A DNA stretch of 64,000 nt from Clostridia bacterium (GTDB lineage Bacteria > Bacillota > Clostridia > Oscillospirales > Acutalibacteraceae). The position numbers were made by a program, and so were the translations under genes. The notes under the pieces were generated by a model. It saw only the letters and a list, made by a program, of their open reading frames with translations. It made no database searches and was not told the origin of the DNA. The first letter of the stretch is position 1. Every line of letters starts with the position of its first letter. Positions 25,190 through 34,261 of this stretch are shown here, piece by piece. The stretch covers positions 1 to 64,000 of the forward strand of contig JAFSBZ010000014.1 in the NCBI GenBank assembly GCA_017437005.1, read 5' to 3'.

Positions 25190-25359
25190 TTAAAAAAGTG
25201 TGTGCAACCGAAGTCACACACACCGAAAAATGCGACCTCGATTTGCTACCACACAAACTTTGGAACATACACAAGAGTACGCCAAATAAGAAGCCTGCAT
25301 TTTTACCAAAATAAAAATACGACTCCGCATATGTTCCCAATATTAAGTTTGTGTGGTAT
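25190..25359 (-). ncRNA. Candidate structured non-coding RNA or leader RNA
   Basis: A complete transcription unit without a convincing reading frame: promoter at 25366-25394, predicted start near 25359 and terminator at 25192-25222, about 170 bases. The 5' end (25345-25358) pairs perfectly with 25247-25260 over 14 bp. Continuing inward, 25330-25337 pairs with 25262-25269 (GGAACATA). Inside is a nine-pair A/T-rich hairpin. The result is a long, interrupted rod followed by a terminator. It could be a free small RNA or an attenuating leader for the microprotein/EF-hand genes. I could not match it to 6S, SRP, RNase P, tmRNA or a riboswitch class I can recall. Confidence 0.5.
25192..25222 (-). terminator. 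Terminator of the candidate RNA
   Basis: Stem GTGTGTG/CACACAC (25215-25221 with 25198-25204) capped by a UUCG-containing loop, followed by TTTTTT on the minus strand. Confidence 0.75.
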
Positions 25360-25365
25360 AGGTTT

Positions 25366-25394
25366 ATTATAACACTAATAAAATTAAATATCAA
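25366..25394 (-). promoter_or_regulatory. Promoter of the candidate RNA
   Basis: Minus-strand TTGATA (25389-25394), 17-bp spacer, TATAAT (25366-25371). The -35 element begins in the T run of the ftsH terminator. Confidence 0.7.
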
Positions 25395-25395
25395 T

Positions 25396-25435
25396 AAAAA
25401 ATTAAGGCTTGAGGTTTAACCTCAAGCCTTGTGTC
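25396..25435. terminator. Terminator of ftsH
   Basis: Thirteen-base-pair stem (25404-25416 with 25418-25430) with T-rich tracts on both strands; the minus-strand tract TTTTTTA serves ftsH. Confidence 0.8.
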
Positions 25436-25438
25436 TTT

Positions 25439-27286
25439 TTATTCTGCTTTTGCTTCCATTATTGCGCGGAAGTCGTCACCCGAAATTTTTTCGTTTTCAA
25501 AGAGTACCTTTGCAACCTCGTGAAGCTTTGGCATAGCGCCTTTAAGAAGCTCAAGTGCTTTTTCATACTGCCTCATAACAACTGCCTCAATCTCATCATC
25601 AATTGTAGCGGCTGTTTTTTCCGAGTAGTTAGGTGTTGACGAGAAGTCACGGCCTAAGAACACCTCGTTGTTATCGTCACCGTAAACTACAAGACCTAAC
25701 TTTTCGCTCATACCAAAACGTGTAACCATTTTACGCGCAAGCTCTGTAGCGCGCTGAATATCATTTGATGCGCCGGTGCAAATATCGTCTTGTGTAAGCT
25801 GCTCTGCAGCGCGACCACCCAAGAGTGAACAAATTTGCTCTAAAATTTGATTGCGACTTGTGTGACCCTTTTCGTCGGTAGGCAAATACATTGTGTAGCC
25901 TGCCGCCATACCGCGCGGAATAATAGAAATTTGGTGCACGGGGTCTTGTGTCGGCAAGAAATACGATACAATAGCGTGACCTGCCTCGTGATAAGAGGTT
26001 ATCAACTTATCCTTGTCGCGTACTACGTGAGATTTCTTTTCGGTACCCATTACAACCTTAATGGTAGCTTCTTCAATCTCTTCTTGAGTGATTGCTTTTT
26101 TGCCGTGACGAACTGCCAAGAGCGCCGCTTCGTTAAGCAGGTTTTCAAGGTCAGCGCCTGTAAAGCCAGAGGTAGATTTTGCAATGGTTGAAAGATTTAC
26201 ATCGGGGCCAAGCGGCTTACCGCGTGAATGAACCTTAAGTATCTCTTCTCTACCCTTAACATCGGGATAATTAACGGTAATTTGACGGTCAAAACGACCC
26301 GGACGCAAAAGCGCTTTGTCAAGAATATCGGGGCGGTTAGTCGCCGCCATAACTATAACACCCTCGTTTGTGCCAAAGCCGTCCATTTCAACAAGCATTT
26401 GGTTAAGTGTTTGCTCACGCTCATCATGGCCACCGCCAAGACCTGCACCACGCTGACGACCAACGGCATCAATTTCATCGATAAAGATTATTGCAGGAGC
26501 ATTCTTCTTGGCTTCGCCAAACAAATCACGCACACGTGATGCGCCCACACCAACAAACATTTCCACAAAGTCAGAACCCGAAATTGAGAAGAAAGGTACA
26601 CCCGCTTCACCCGCAACTGCGCGTGCTAACAAGGTTTTACCTGTTCCCGGAGGGCCAACAAGTAATACGCCTTTTGGTATACGGGCACCAAGGTCGTTAA
26701 ACTTTTTAGGATCTTTAAGAAAATCTACAATTTCCTTCATTTCCTCTTTTTCTTCGTCGGCACCTGCAACATCAGCAAAGGTAGTCTTTTTGCGACCGTC
26801 ATCCTTGCGAACTTTTGCTTTACCAAATCCCATTGTTTTGTCGGCGCCCATAGAAGCGTTCATCTTTTTCATAAACATAACGGCAAATACTACCATAATG
26901 CCTATAAGCAAAACGTTTGGTATCATTGCAACCAACCAAGAGCTTTGACCGCCCTTGATGTAATCATCGTCTATAAACTTATCTGTACCCTTGGGATTTT
27001 CCTTATTATTTGCTCTTACAAATTCACTTACATCGTTATAAAAAATCTCGGGAGAAGCAACGCTGTAACGATACTTTTTTCCATCGGCGCGCAAAGTATA
27101 GTTTAAATCGCCGTTATATAAATTAAGAGTAAATTCAGAAATTTCGTTGTTTTGAATTTTTGCTACGATTTCGTTATATCTTACTTTTTCTGTTGTGTCG
27201 GCAATCTTTGTTGCTACAAAAAAGGATACCGACAACACAATGGGGATTATAAGAATTAACAAAATATTTTTTATATTCTTTTTCAA
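25439..27286 (-). CDS. ftsH: ATP-dependent zinc metalloprotease FtsH
   Basis: 615 residues. Membrane helix at about 8-25, short extracytoplasmic domain, second helix at about 112-132, then an AAA+ module and M41 protease. Walker A is GPPGTGKT (near 207), Walker [11 protein letters not shown] (near 265), second region of homology near 310 ([16 protein letters not shown]), and zinc motif HEAGH (near 425). FtsH degrades misassembled membrane proteins and selected cytoplasmic regulators as a hexamer. The start is TTG at 27286 with AAAGGTGAG 9 bases upstream. It is the last gene of the run tilS-hpt-ftsH, an order widely conserved in Firmicutes, 19 bases after hpt. Confidence 0.97.
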   Translation of the reverse strand: MKKNIKNILLILIIPIVLSVSFFVATKIADTTEKVRYNEIVAKIQNNEISEFTLNLYNGDLNYTLRADGKKYRYSVASPEIFYNDVSEFVRANNKENPKGTDKFIDDDYIKGGQSSWLVAMIPNVLLIGIMVVFAVMFMKKMNASMGADKTMGFGKAKVRKDDGRKKTTFADVAGADEEKEEMKEIVDFLKDPKKFNDLGARIPKGVLLVGPPGTGKTLLARAVAGEAGVPFFSISGSDFVEMFVGVGASRVRDLFGEAKKNAPAIIFIDEIDAVGRQRGAGLGGGHDEREQTLNQMLVEMDGFGTNEGVIVMAATNRPDILDKALLRPGRFDRQITVNYPDVKGREEILKVHSRGKPLGPDVNLSTIAKSTSGFTGADLENLLNEAALLAVRHGKKAITQEEIEEATIKVVMGTEKKSHVVRDKDKLITSYHEAGHAIVSYFLPTQDPVHQISIIPRGMAAGYTMYLPTDEKGHTSRNQILEQICSLLGGRAAEQLTQDDICTGASNDIQRATELARKMVTRFGMSEKLGLVVYGDDNNEVFLGRDFSSTPNYSEKTAATIDDEIEAVVMRQYEKALELLKGAMPKLHEVAKVLFENEKISGDDFRAIMEAKAE

Positions 27287-27305
27287 AATAAATTACTCAC
27301 CTTTC

Positions 27306-27845
27306 TTACTCACCGCCGTAAACCGAAGGCGAAAGTATACCTATATATGGTAAATTTCTATATTTTTCGTCATAATCAAGACCATAACCTATAACAAACT
27401 CGTCTGGAATTGTTTTGCCAACATAATCGGCTTTGATATCGGCTCTACGATTTGCGGGTTTGTCAAGCAAGGTGCAAATTTTTATACTGTTTGCATTTCT
27501 GCCCATAAGCACGCCGCTAAGATACGACAATGTAACACCCGAATCTAAAATATCCTCAACTATAAGTATGTCCATACCGTCGGGATCTATATCAAGGTCT
27601 TTTTTAAACTTTACAACACCTGTTGTTTTTGTGCCGCTGTAAGACGATACCGACAAGAAATCTATTTGACAATGGCATTTAATTTCGCGAAGCAAATCAG
27701 CCATAAACAAAATACTGCCCTTTAGCACGCTTACAACAAGTAGTTTTTTACCCTCGTAATCACGGGTTATTTGCTGACCTAATCGCTTGCAAATTTGCTT
27801 AATATCTTCTTCGGATATTAAAACACTTTTTACATCTCTCTCCAT
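27306..27845 (-). CDS. hpt: Hypoxanthine (hypoxanthine-guanine) phosphoribosyltransferase
   Basis: 179 residues, normal family length. The PRPP-binding motif is ILIVEDILDSGVTLSYL (near residue 95), and VLKGSILFMADLLREI near 40 is the other family signature. The enzyme salvages hypoxanthine and guanine into IMP and GMP using PRPP. AAGGGGAT precedes the ATG at 27845. It lies 12 bases after tilS and 19 before ftsH in the same operon, as in Bacillus. Confidence 0.96.
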   Translation of the reverse strand: MERDVKSVLISEEDIKQICKRLGQQITRDYEGKKLLVVSVLKGSILFMADLLREIKCHCQIDFLSVSSYSGTKTTGVVKFKKDLDIDPDGMDILIVEDILDSGVTLSYLSGVLMGRNANSIKICTLLDKPANRRADIKADYVGKTIPDEFVIGYGLDYDEKYRNLPYIGILSPSVYGGE

Positions 27846-27857
27846 TATTTTATCCCC

Positions 27858-29159
27858 TTAAAATTTATTAACGGTTATTTTATACACCTGTTTACTGTTA
27901 CTATCCGCCGCCGAGCGCTCTGCAACGCCAATTTTATACACCCATACAACACCGTTATCATCACAAAGCACCGGTAAATTATCGCGCTCGTCAATCGGTA
28001 TTTTATATTCACAAAACAGTTTTTTAAGCGTTTTTGTTCCGTTTTTATTTTTAAGACGAATTTTATCGCCCGATTGTCTCGTCCTTAATTGCAGCTCGCC
28101 AACTATTTTATCACAATCTATTATATTTTTTAATAACAAATTATGAATTTTTTGATTATTTTTAAAAAAAGTGTTATCGCACTGCGTAATATCGACCGAA
28201 AAAGATGCATTTTGAGGTTGCTCTTTAGAATTAACAATTTTTAAAGTTTTATCCTTTACAACCCCTGATTTATCCTGCGGAAGACTAACCTTACCGCCCA
28301 AAATACATATATCATAGATTGCGTTTATGTGAAAATTATCAACCTCAACTCTATTTTCGGTGCAAAATTTTGCAATTATTCTTTTTGCAACCGCAGGATG
28401 AAATTCTTTAAAATTTCTCAACGACAAGGAGTTTTCAACAAGCAGTTTATCATAGCTTTCTATAACAATTCCGTTTATAAAGTCCTCGTCTTCGCGGAGT
28501 GACGCGGTCATTCTTGCAACCGAATTTTGTACTGAAGGATTAATATCCATAAGTATGGGGATTGCATTATGTCGCAACTTGTTGCGGGTGTAATCATCAC
28601 ACAAATTTGTGCTATCGGTTACAAAAGCTATAGCCTTTTGCTTACAATAATTTTCGATATCCCCACGCGTACATAAAATAAGCGGACGAATAAATCTATC
28701 TCGTACGGGAGGTATTCCGCAAAGGCCCGAAAGCGCCGTACCACGTGTAAGATTAAAAATCACCGTTTCTATATTGTCACTTGCCGTATGCGCAGTAGCA
28801 ATAACATCTGTGTCAAGACTTTCAAAAAATTCATATCGCATTTTACGTGCGGCAAGCTCAAGGCTAAGATTATTTTTTTTAGCATAGTGCGGAACATCGG
28901 CGCTACCTACAAAACATTCAACACCTAATTTTTTGCAATGATTTTCTACGAATTTTTGATCGCGAACAGCTTCATCCCCACGGATACGATGGTTAAAGTG
29001 AGCCGCGCTTATTTTACCTATATTAAGGTCTTTTTTTAGTGTAAGAAGCGCATCAAGAAGCGCCATTGAATCGGCGCCGCCTGAAAGTGCTACTGTAATA
29101 TGCCCTGCATTTTTTAGCATATCAAAACGCTCTATAGCGTCACTGACTTTTTTTAACAT
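27858..29159 (-). CDS. tilS: tRNA(Ile)-lysidine synthase
   Basis: 433 residues. The ATP-pyrophosphatase loop ALSGGADSMALLDAL is near residue 25, and the C-terminal TilS substrate-binding domain (VRTRQSGDKIRLKN-like, with LKKLFCEYKIPIDERD) is near 360-400. It changes the C34 of the tRNA-Ile CAU anticodon to lysidine so that it reads AUA; the gene is essential in most bacteria. Its ATG overlaps the dnaB stop codon by one base (TAATG), so it is translationally coupled to the helicase gene. Confidence 0.95.
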   Translation of the reverse strand: MLKKVSDAIERFDMLKNAGHITVALSGGADSMALLDALLTLKKDLNIGKISAAHFNHRIRGDEAVRDQKFVENHCKKLGVECFVGSADVPHYAKKNNLSLELAARKMRYEFFESLDTDVIATAHTASDNIETVIFNLTRGTALSGLCGIPPVRDRFIRPLILCTRGDIENYCKQKAIAFVTDSTNLCDDYTRNKLRHNAIPILMDINPSVQNSVARMTASLREDEDFINGIVIESYDKLLVENSLSLRNFKEFHPAVAKRIIAKFCTENRVEVDNFHINAIYDICILGGKVSLPQDKSGVVKDKTLKIVNSKEQPQNASFSVDITQCDNTFFKNNQKIHNLLLKNIIDCDKIVGELQLRTRQSGDKIRLKNKNGTKTLKKLFCEYKIPIDERDNLPVLCDDNGVVWVYKIGVAERSAADSNSKQVYKITVNKF

Positions 29160-30535
29160 TATCTAAACACATCCACCGATGTAAAACGTGTATGCTGACC
29201 ATCCCAATGAAGAGGAATTGTTCCCGTTTCACCGTGACGGTTTTTAGCAACAATACATTCTGATTTATTTTTATCGCTCTTGTCCTCATCTGCACCTTTT
29301 TCGCTGTCATAATATGAATCACGATAAAGGAATAAAACTATATCGGCATCCTGCTCGATTGAACCAGAATCACGCAAATCAGACAAAGCCGGTTTATGAG
29401 ATTTACCCTTTGTCTCGGTACCACGAGACAACTGCGCACAGGCAATTACGGGTATTTTAAGCTCTTTTGCCATTATTTTTAAACTACGTGTAATTTCAGA
29501 AACCTGTTGAACACGATTTTCATTTTTGTTTTTGGCATCCGATGCCACAAGGCCAAGATAGTCAATGATCACAAGATCGCATTTTTTCATTCTGCGCAGC
29601 TTTGCCATCATTTCGGCAACCGTTATACCTGGGGTTTCATCCAAATACAATTCCGTTTTAGATAGCTGTCCACCCGCCTGCTGAAGTCTTGTCCACTCTT
29701 CAGGCTGAAGATCGCCTGTACGCAGTTTTTCACTTTTGATTGCGGCTTCGCTTGAAAGTAAGCGCTGTGCCAACTGATCACGAGACATTTCAAGCGAAAA
29801 GAAGCATACCGTTTTGCCTGAATTTACCGCAACATTACGCGCAATATTAAGAGCAAAAGAGGTTTTACCCATACCTGGGCGCGCGCCAAGAATAATAAGG
29901 TCGGATTTATTAAGACCTGTAATCATTCGGTCAAGCTCGCTTATTCCCGACGGTATGCCTATGTAATCGTTGCGTGTTTCAGGATTATTGATTTTTGTAA
30001 GTCGATCGTATGTTTCATCAAGAATTACCTTTTTAATATGTGTAAGACCGCTTACCTCCCTGCCGTCACGAATTTCATAAATTCGTTGTTCAGCGCTTGC
30101 TAAAAGTTTTTCGGAGTCCATTTTGTTTTCATCGACATCTTTAATTATGCCGCGCGCCGCAAGCATAAGCGCACGCTGATAATAATGCTCACGTATAATG
30201 TTTATATATGTAAGCACATTAGCCGCCGACGGAACCTTTTGAACAAGCTGGGTCAAATACTCTTTACCCGACGTTTCGTCATATACGCCATCTTTTTTTA
30301 ACTTATCAAGCAACGATACAAAATCAATTGCTTGACTAAACTGATACATAGCCGCAATAGCACTATAAATTTGTTGATGCTGTTTTAAGTAAAAATAATC
30401 CTCTTTAATAGCTCCCGCTACTTCATCAATACACGCAGGATCAATAATCATAGAGCCCAAAACTGCCTGCTCGGCACTTATAGAATAAGGCTGCCTGCCT
30501 GTGTCGATATCATAAATAATGTTGTTATCACTCAT
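29159..30535 (-). CDS. dnaB: Replicative DNA helicase DnaB (DnaC in Bacillus)
   Basis: 458 residues. The N-terminal DnaB domain (about 15-115) is followed by a RecA-like helicase core with Walker A GARPGMGKTSFALN (near 212), Walker B VIIDYLGLV (near 315) and the DNA-binding SDLRDSGSIEQDAD segment (near 385). The hexamer unwinds DNA at the replication fork. It follows rplI by seven bases and shares one base with tilS. The gene order rplI-dnaB is common in Firmicutes. Confidence 0.97.
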   Translation of the reverse strand: MSDNNIIYDIDTGRQPYSISAEQAVLGSMIIDPACIDEVAGAIKEDYFYLKQHQQIYSAIAAMYQFSQAIDFVSLLDKLKKDGVYDETSGKEYLTQLVQKVPSAANVLTYINIIREHYYQRALMLAARGIIKDVDENKMDSEKLLASAEQRIYEIRDGREVSGLTHIKKVILDETYDRLTKINNPETRNDYIGIPSGISELDRMITGLNKSDLIILGARPGMGKTSFALNIARNVAVNSGKTVCFFSLEMSRDQLAQRLLSSEAAIKSEKLRTGDLQPEEWTRLQQAGGQLSKTELYLDETPGITVAEMMAKLRRMKKCDLVIIDYLGLVASDAKNKNENRVQQVSEITRSLKIMAKELKIPVIACAQLSRGTETKGKSHKPALSDLRDSGSIEQDADIVLFLYRDSYYDSEKGADEDKSDKNKSECIVAKNRHGETGTIPLHWDGQHTRFTSVDVFR

Positions 30536-30542
30536 AACAAGC

Positions 30543-30983
30543 TTACTCCGTTACCTTTACTGTAATTTTTGCAACAATACCTACATAAAGCTTAATTTCA
30601 GCAGTATATTCACCAAAATTCTTTATATCTGCAACGCTCATTTTTTTGCGATCAACCTCAATACCCAAGGATTTTTTAATCTCCTCTGCTATTTCTTTTG
30701 AAGTTACACTACCAAAAAGACGGCCTGCAGACCCTGCTTTTGCCTTAATAGTAACACTTTTACCCTCGAGCTTTGCGGCAGTTGCCTTAGCGGCGTCAAT
30801 TTCTTCCTGTTTGTGATGAGCAGCGGCTGCTTCACGGCTTTTAAGCTCGCCCATTGCAGCAGAATCTGCCTCGATTGCTAAATTTTTGGGGAACAAAAAG
30901 TTGCGAGCGTATCCGTCAGATACGTTACAAAGCTCACCCTTTTTACCTTTTCCTTTTACATCCTGTAGTAAAATAACCTTCAT
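30543..30983 (-). CDS. rplI: 50S ribosomal protein L9
   Basis: 146 residues: the N-terminal L9 domain ([36 protein letters not shown]), a long connecting helix and the C-terminal domain. It binds 23S rRNA and helps hold the frame. It is preceded by GGAAG and lies between rnj and dnaB. In many Firmicutes the DHH protein gdpP sits upstream of rplI; here that place is taken by RNase J. Confidence 0.97.
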   Translation of the reverse strand: MKVILLQDVKGKGKKGELCNVSDGYARNFLFPKNLAIEADSAAMGELKSREAAAAHHKQEEIDAAKATAAKLEGKSVTIKAKAGSAGRLFGSVTSKEIAEEIKKSLGIEVDRKKMSVADIKNFGEYTAEIKLYVGIVAKITVKVTE

Positions 30984-31043
30984 ATTTACAACTTCCTTTC
31001 AAAATGCAAATCTATGTAACGGAAGGCACAAACCTTCCTATCG

Positions 31044-32954
31044 CTATACCTCTAAAATTATAGGCAATACCATTGGACTGCGATGTGTCTTGTTGTACAA
31101 GAACTTAGAAACAGCATCCTTAATACGTATTTTAATGGTGTTCCAGTCCTTAACACCTAAAATGTAACAATTTTCAAGCGCGGTACATACCACGTTATCA
31201 AGAGCCGCCATCAGTTCATCAGATTCCTTTACATAAACAAATCCGCGCGACACGATGTCGGGACCCGATACTACCTCACGAGTGATGCCGTCTATTGCAA
31301 CATTAACCACAATTATACCGTCCTCTGCCAAATGCTTGCGGTCACGAAGCACAATGCTACCGACATCGCCCACACCAAGACCGTCAACAAGCACACGGCC
31401 TGCAGGTACTGTTGCGGTAGATTTTATGCCGCTTTTGGCTACTTCAATAACGCTACCGTTAGCGCCAATTACAACATTTTTATAATCAACACCCATAGCG
31501 TATGCCAACTGTGCATGCTTGTAAAGATGCTTTTGCTCACCGTGAATAGGTATAAAATACTGCGGATTTATAATGCTTAGCATAAGCTTTTGTTCTTCCT
31601 GACAAGCGTGACCCGATACGTGAACATCGTACATTTTTTCATATACAACGTTAGCGCCTCGTTTCATAAGCTCGTTTACAACGCGGCTTACAAGCTTTTC
31701 GTTACCTGGAATTGGGGTTGCCGAAATAATTATCATATCACCGGGGGCAATTTCTACCTGACGGTGCTCGGACGATGCCATACGTGACAACGCCGACATT
31801 GGCTCTCCCTGACTGCCCGTAGTAATGATCACAAGCTCACCCGCAGCATAGTTTTTAATGGTTTCAATTTCTACAAGTATACCTGTTGGAACATTTAAAT
31901 ATCCCAATTCTGATGCTACGTTTACAACATTTATCATACTTCTGCCCGATACCGCAACCTTACGCTTACAGCGAGCCGCTTCATCAATAATTTGTTGTAT
32001 ACGATGAATATTTGAAGAAAAAGTAGCAACAACTATGCGATGTCCCTCTGCTTTTTTAAACAGGTTTGAAAGAGATTCACCAACAATTCGTTCTGATGAC
32101 GTATAACCGGGACGCTCAGCGTTTGTAGAATCCGAAAGCATTGCAAGTACGCCTTTTTTACCAAGCTCGGCAAAACGGGCAATATCTATTACCTTGTCAT
32201 CAATAGGTGTAGTATCTATCTTAAAATCACCCATATGCACCACAGTTCCCGCGCCACAAGTAATTGCAAATGCAACCGCATCGGGTATAGAGTGATTTAC
32301 GTGTATAAACTCTACCTTAAATTTACCAAGCGCTACTATACCGCCTGCATTAACCTCGTTAAGCTTGGCCTCCCCTAGCAATTTATGTTCTTTAAGCTTT
32401 CCTGAAATAAGGCCAATGGTAAGTCGTGTAGCATAAATTGGAACATTAAAATGTTTTAAAAGATAGGGTATCGCGCCAATATGATCCTCGTGGCCGTGTG
32501 TTACAACAAGTCCTTTAATTCTATCTTTTTTTTCAAGCACATAGGTAAAATCAGGAATTACGCTGTCAACACCCGGGGTATCTTCATCAGGAAAGGTCAT
32601 TCCGCAATCAACAAGCAACATATCGCCATCGTATTCGTAAAGGGTAATGTTTTTGCCAACCTCACCCAAGCCGCCAAGAGGTATAATTTTTACGGATTTT
32701 GTCGGAGTTTTTGCCGCGGTCGTCCGTTTTTTAGGCGCAGAGGTAGACTGCTTTTTGGCTGGTGCTTTCTTTTGAGTAGGCTTGTTCGTTGATTTTTGAG
32801 TTTTTTCACTATTCGGTTTTGAAGTTTTTTGGGTAGTGCGCTTACTGTTACCACCGCTTACAAGATTTTGAACTGCGCGTTTAGCATTAGATTCAGGTTG
32901 TTTTTTGTTGTTAGTTTTTATGTTTCTTTTTTGTTGTTTTTTGTTTTCACTCAT
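31044..32954 (-). CDS. rnj: Ribonuclease J
   Basis: 636 residues. The metallo-beta-lactamase motif HGHEDHIGAIPYLL (near residue 150) and beta-CASP elements (SDSTNAERPGYT, GSQGEPMSAL, SGHACQEEQ) identify an RNase J, a 5'-3' exonuclease and endonuclease central to RNA decay in Firmicutes. The first 85 residues are an extra tail rich in Lys, Thr, Ser and Gln that B. subtilis RNase J1 (555 residues) lacks; it may bind RNA or partners. The ATG at 32954 follows GGAGG at a long 13-base distance; a frame extension to 33005 lacks a ribosome site. A promoter lies at 33070-33099, leaving a leader of about 110 bases. Confidence 0.93.
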   Translation of the reverse strand: MSENKKQQKRNIKTNNKKQPESNAKRAVQNLVSGGNSKRTTQKTSKPNSEKTQKSTNKPTQKKAPAKKQSTSAPKKRTTAAKTPTKSVKIIPLGGLGEVGKNITLYEYDGDMLLVDCGMTFPDEDTPGVDSVIPDFTYVLEKKDRIKGLVVTHGHEDHIGAIPYLLKHFNVPIYATRLTIGLISGKLKEHKLLGEAKLNEVNAGGIVALGKFKVEFIHVNHSIPDAVAFAITCGAGTVVHMGDFKIDTTPIDDKVIDIARFAELGKKGVLAMLSDSTNAERPGYTSSERIVGESLSNLFKKAEGHRIVVATFSSNIHRIQQIIDEAARCKRKVAVSGRSMINVVNVASELGYLNVPTGILVEIETIKNYAAGELVIITTGSQGEPMSALSRMASSEHRQVEIAPGDMIIISATPIPGNEKLVSRVVNELMKRGANVVYEKMYDVHVSGHACQEEQKLMLSIINPQYFIPIHGEQKHLYKHAQLAYAMGVDYKNVVIGANGSVIEVAKSGIKSTATVPAGRVLVDGLGVGDVGSIVLRDRKHLAEDGIIVVNVAIDGITREVVSGPDIVSRGFVYVKESDELMAALDNVVCTALENCYILGVKDWNTIKIRIKDAVSKFLYNKTHRSPMVLPIILEV

Positions 32955-33069
32955 TAAATAAATTTTTCCTCCATTAAATTTTTTATGTAAATATATAATC
33001 TGCATCCTACCGACACAGAATAAAAGTCATTTCTAAATAGTGATACTACCCCAAGATAATATCTAATCT

Positions 33070-33099
33070 ATTTTACTATTTATATATGCTGATTGTCAA
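33070..33099 (-). promoter_or_regulatory. Promoter of the rnj-rplI-dnaB operon
   Basis: Minus-strand TTGACA (33094-33099), 18-bp spacer, TAAAAT (33070-33075). Confidence 0.6.
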
Positions 33100-33183
33100 G
33101 AATTATTATTATAGTTATTATTTATAATTATATATTTGTCAAATTTTATAAATAACAAACAACAAGATTGTAGTTTTTGTTAA

Positions 33184-33212
33184 TTGTAAAACATTTTGTC
33201 ACATCGTATAAT
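33184..33212 (+). promoter_or_regulatory. Promoter of the lipoprotein gene
   Basis: TTGTAA (33184-33189), 17-bp spacer, TATAAT (33207-33212), then AAGGAGGGGG and the ATG. Confidence 0.7.
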
Positions 33213-33233
33213 AAACTTAAGGAGGGGGATTTT

Positions 33234-33776
33234 ATGAAAAACGCAGTTAAAGTATTCGCTGTTTTGTTTTCAATACTTATCTTGCTGACATTTTGTTCTT
33301 GCAAAGTAGATGACACGTCCGATTTGACATCTTCAACTCCACAACAAACGCAAAGCACCAATACCCTAACTAATAGTCAAACGATTGATGATGCCACCGC
33401 AAAAACACTGCTTCATCGTATAAGCGCAAATGATGATATAAATACTATAGAATGTATAACAGTATCAGATAAAACCAGTACTGAATTTCCCACGCTTATC
33501 AATAAGCAGGATATGACTTTTTTACAAAAATATACTTATAGCCACTACCGTACCGATAAAAGAGAAAATTGGGATGGCTGGCTCCAAGAAAATTCGATTT
33601 TACGTTTGACGGTTGACACAAAAAACCAAGGCGAATATTATCTTTATCTTATACAGGACGGAAGCATTGCCATCCAACAAATGTGCGGCGATAGTGAAGT
33701 GCCCGAAATATCTTATGATTTTTATACAGCGAATAAAGAAAACCAACTAACAAAAGAAAAGCTTGAATTGCTTTAA
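33234..33776 (+). CDS. Putative lipoprotein of unknown function
   Basis: 180 residues. The signal peptide (about 1-20) ends in LLTFCSC, a lipobox-like sequence, so it is probably lipidated and held on the outer face of the membrane. A Ser/Thr/Gln-rich linker (about 25-55) follows and then a small soluble domain with YTYSHYRTDKRENWDGWLQ and ILRLTV, which I do not recognise. ATG 33234 is chosen because AAGGAGGGGG precedes it; upstream in-frame codons lie in the promoter. It is a single-gene unit with its own promoter and terminator. Confidence 0.7.
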   Translation: MKNAVKVFAVLFSILILLTFCSCKVDDTSDLTSSTPQQTQSTNTLTNSQTIDDATAKTLLHRISANDDINTIECITVSDKTSTEFPTLINKQDMTFLQKYTYSHYRTDKRENWDGWLQENSILRLTVDTKNQGEYYLYLIQDGSIAIQQMCGDSEVPEISYDFYTANKENQLTKEKLELL

Positions 33777-33783
33777 AAAAATG

Positions 33784-33820
33784 ACGGAGTGTTCACTTGG
33801 AGCACTCCGTTTGGTTTTTA
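33784..33820. terminator. Bidirectional terminator between lipoprotein and XRE genes
   Basis: Eleven-base-pair stem (33784-33794 with 33800-33810) with T runs on both strands. Its arm ACGGAGTGTTC is shared with the terminator at 35226. Confidence 0.75.
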
Positions 33821-33872
33821 TTGGTAACACATCGTTTTAAAAAATCTCTTGTCCGCAGTTGTATTTTTTAAT

Positions 33873-34124
33873 CTAATTTATTTTATCAAAATTTAAAATA
33901 TCATTTGGCGTAACATTCAAGCATTTACAAATACACGTAAGCTCATAATCTGTCACCTGTCTCTTATTCATTTCAATTTTGCTTATCATTTGTTGGTCAA
34001 TATTAACGTTCATTGTTTGCAATTTAGCCGCCAAACTACTTTGTGATAACCCCTTTTCTTCCCTTAATATTTTAAGTTTCTCCGAAATAATATTCTTATT
34101 ATCATAAAAATAAATCTTTTTCAT
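33873..34124 (-). CDS. XRE-family HTH repressor of the zinc-finger lipoprotein gene (inferred target)
   Basis: 83 residues, essentially one Cro/CI-type helix-turn-helix domain (ISEKLKILREEKGLSQSSLAAKL, VNIDQQMISKIEMNKRQVTDYEL, LNVTPNDIL). The ATG at 34124 is chosen; an in-frame TTG at 34142 lies inside an operator-like dyad. It is divergent from the zinc-finger lipoprotein gene. Between them is a full-consensus promoter with two 21-bp dyads around it, the normal layout for a small repressor that controls its neighbour and itself. Confidence 0.82.
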   Translation of the reverse strand: MKKIYFYDNKNIISEKLKILREEKGLSQSSLAAKLQTMNVNIDQQMISKIEMNKRQVTDYELTCICKCLNVTPNDILNFDKIN

Positions 34125-34140
34125 ATATTGATTATTCCCC

Positions 34141-34207
34141 AATACGTTATATTAACGTATTGACAATATCATATATTTTTGCTATAATTACGTCACATTA
34201 ACGTAAT
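34141..34207 (+). promoter_or_regulatory. Consensus promoter between two 21-bp operators
   Basis: TTGACA (34160-34165), 17-bp spacer, TATAAT (34183-34188): a perfect sigma-A promoter for the zinc-finger lipoprotein. Operator 1 has arms AATACGTTA and TAACGTATT (34141-34161). Operator 2 has arms ATTACGT and ACGTAAT (34187-34207). Both are 21 bp, share ATTAACGTA, and are centred 46 bp apart, one over the -35 and one at the start of transcription. Confidence 0.75.
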
Positions 34208-34261
34208 GACATAATTATTTATTTGTTTTAATTGATTTTTAATGAAATATAGGAGAATATA

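Noticed and set aside
25190..25359. Candidate RNA considered as SRP RNA, tmRNA, RNase P RNA or a T-box leader.
   Set aside because: The signature sequences of these RNAs (SRP tetraloop region, tRNA-like end of tmRNA, P4 helix, T-box AGGGTGG) are absent; 6S RNA could not be excluded by eye.
25185..25394. A 69-residue minus-strand frame between ftsH and the microprotein.
   Set aside because: Its start codon lies inside the promoter at 25366-25394, so transcription would begin after it, and the stretch is better explained as a structured RNA.
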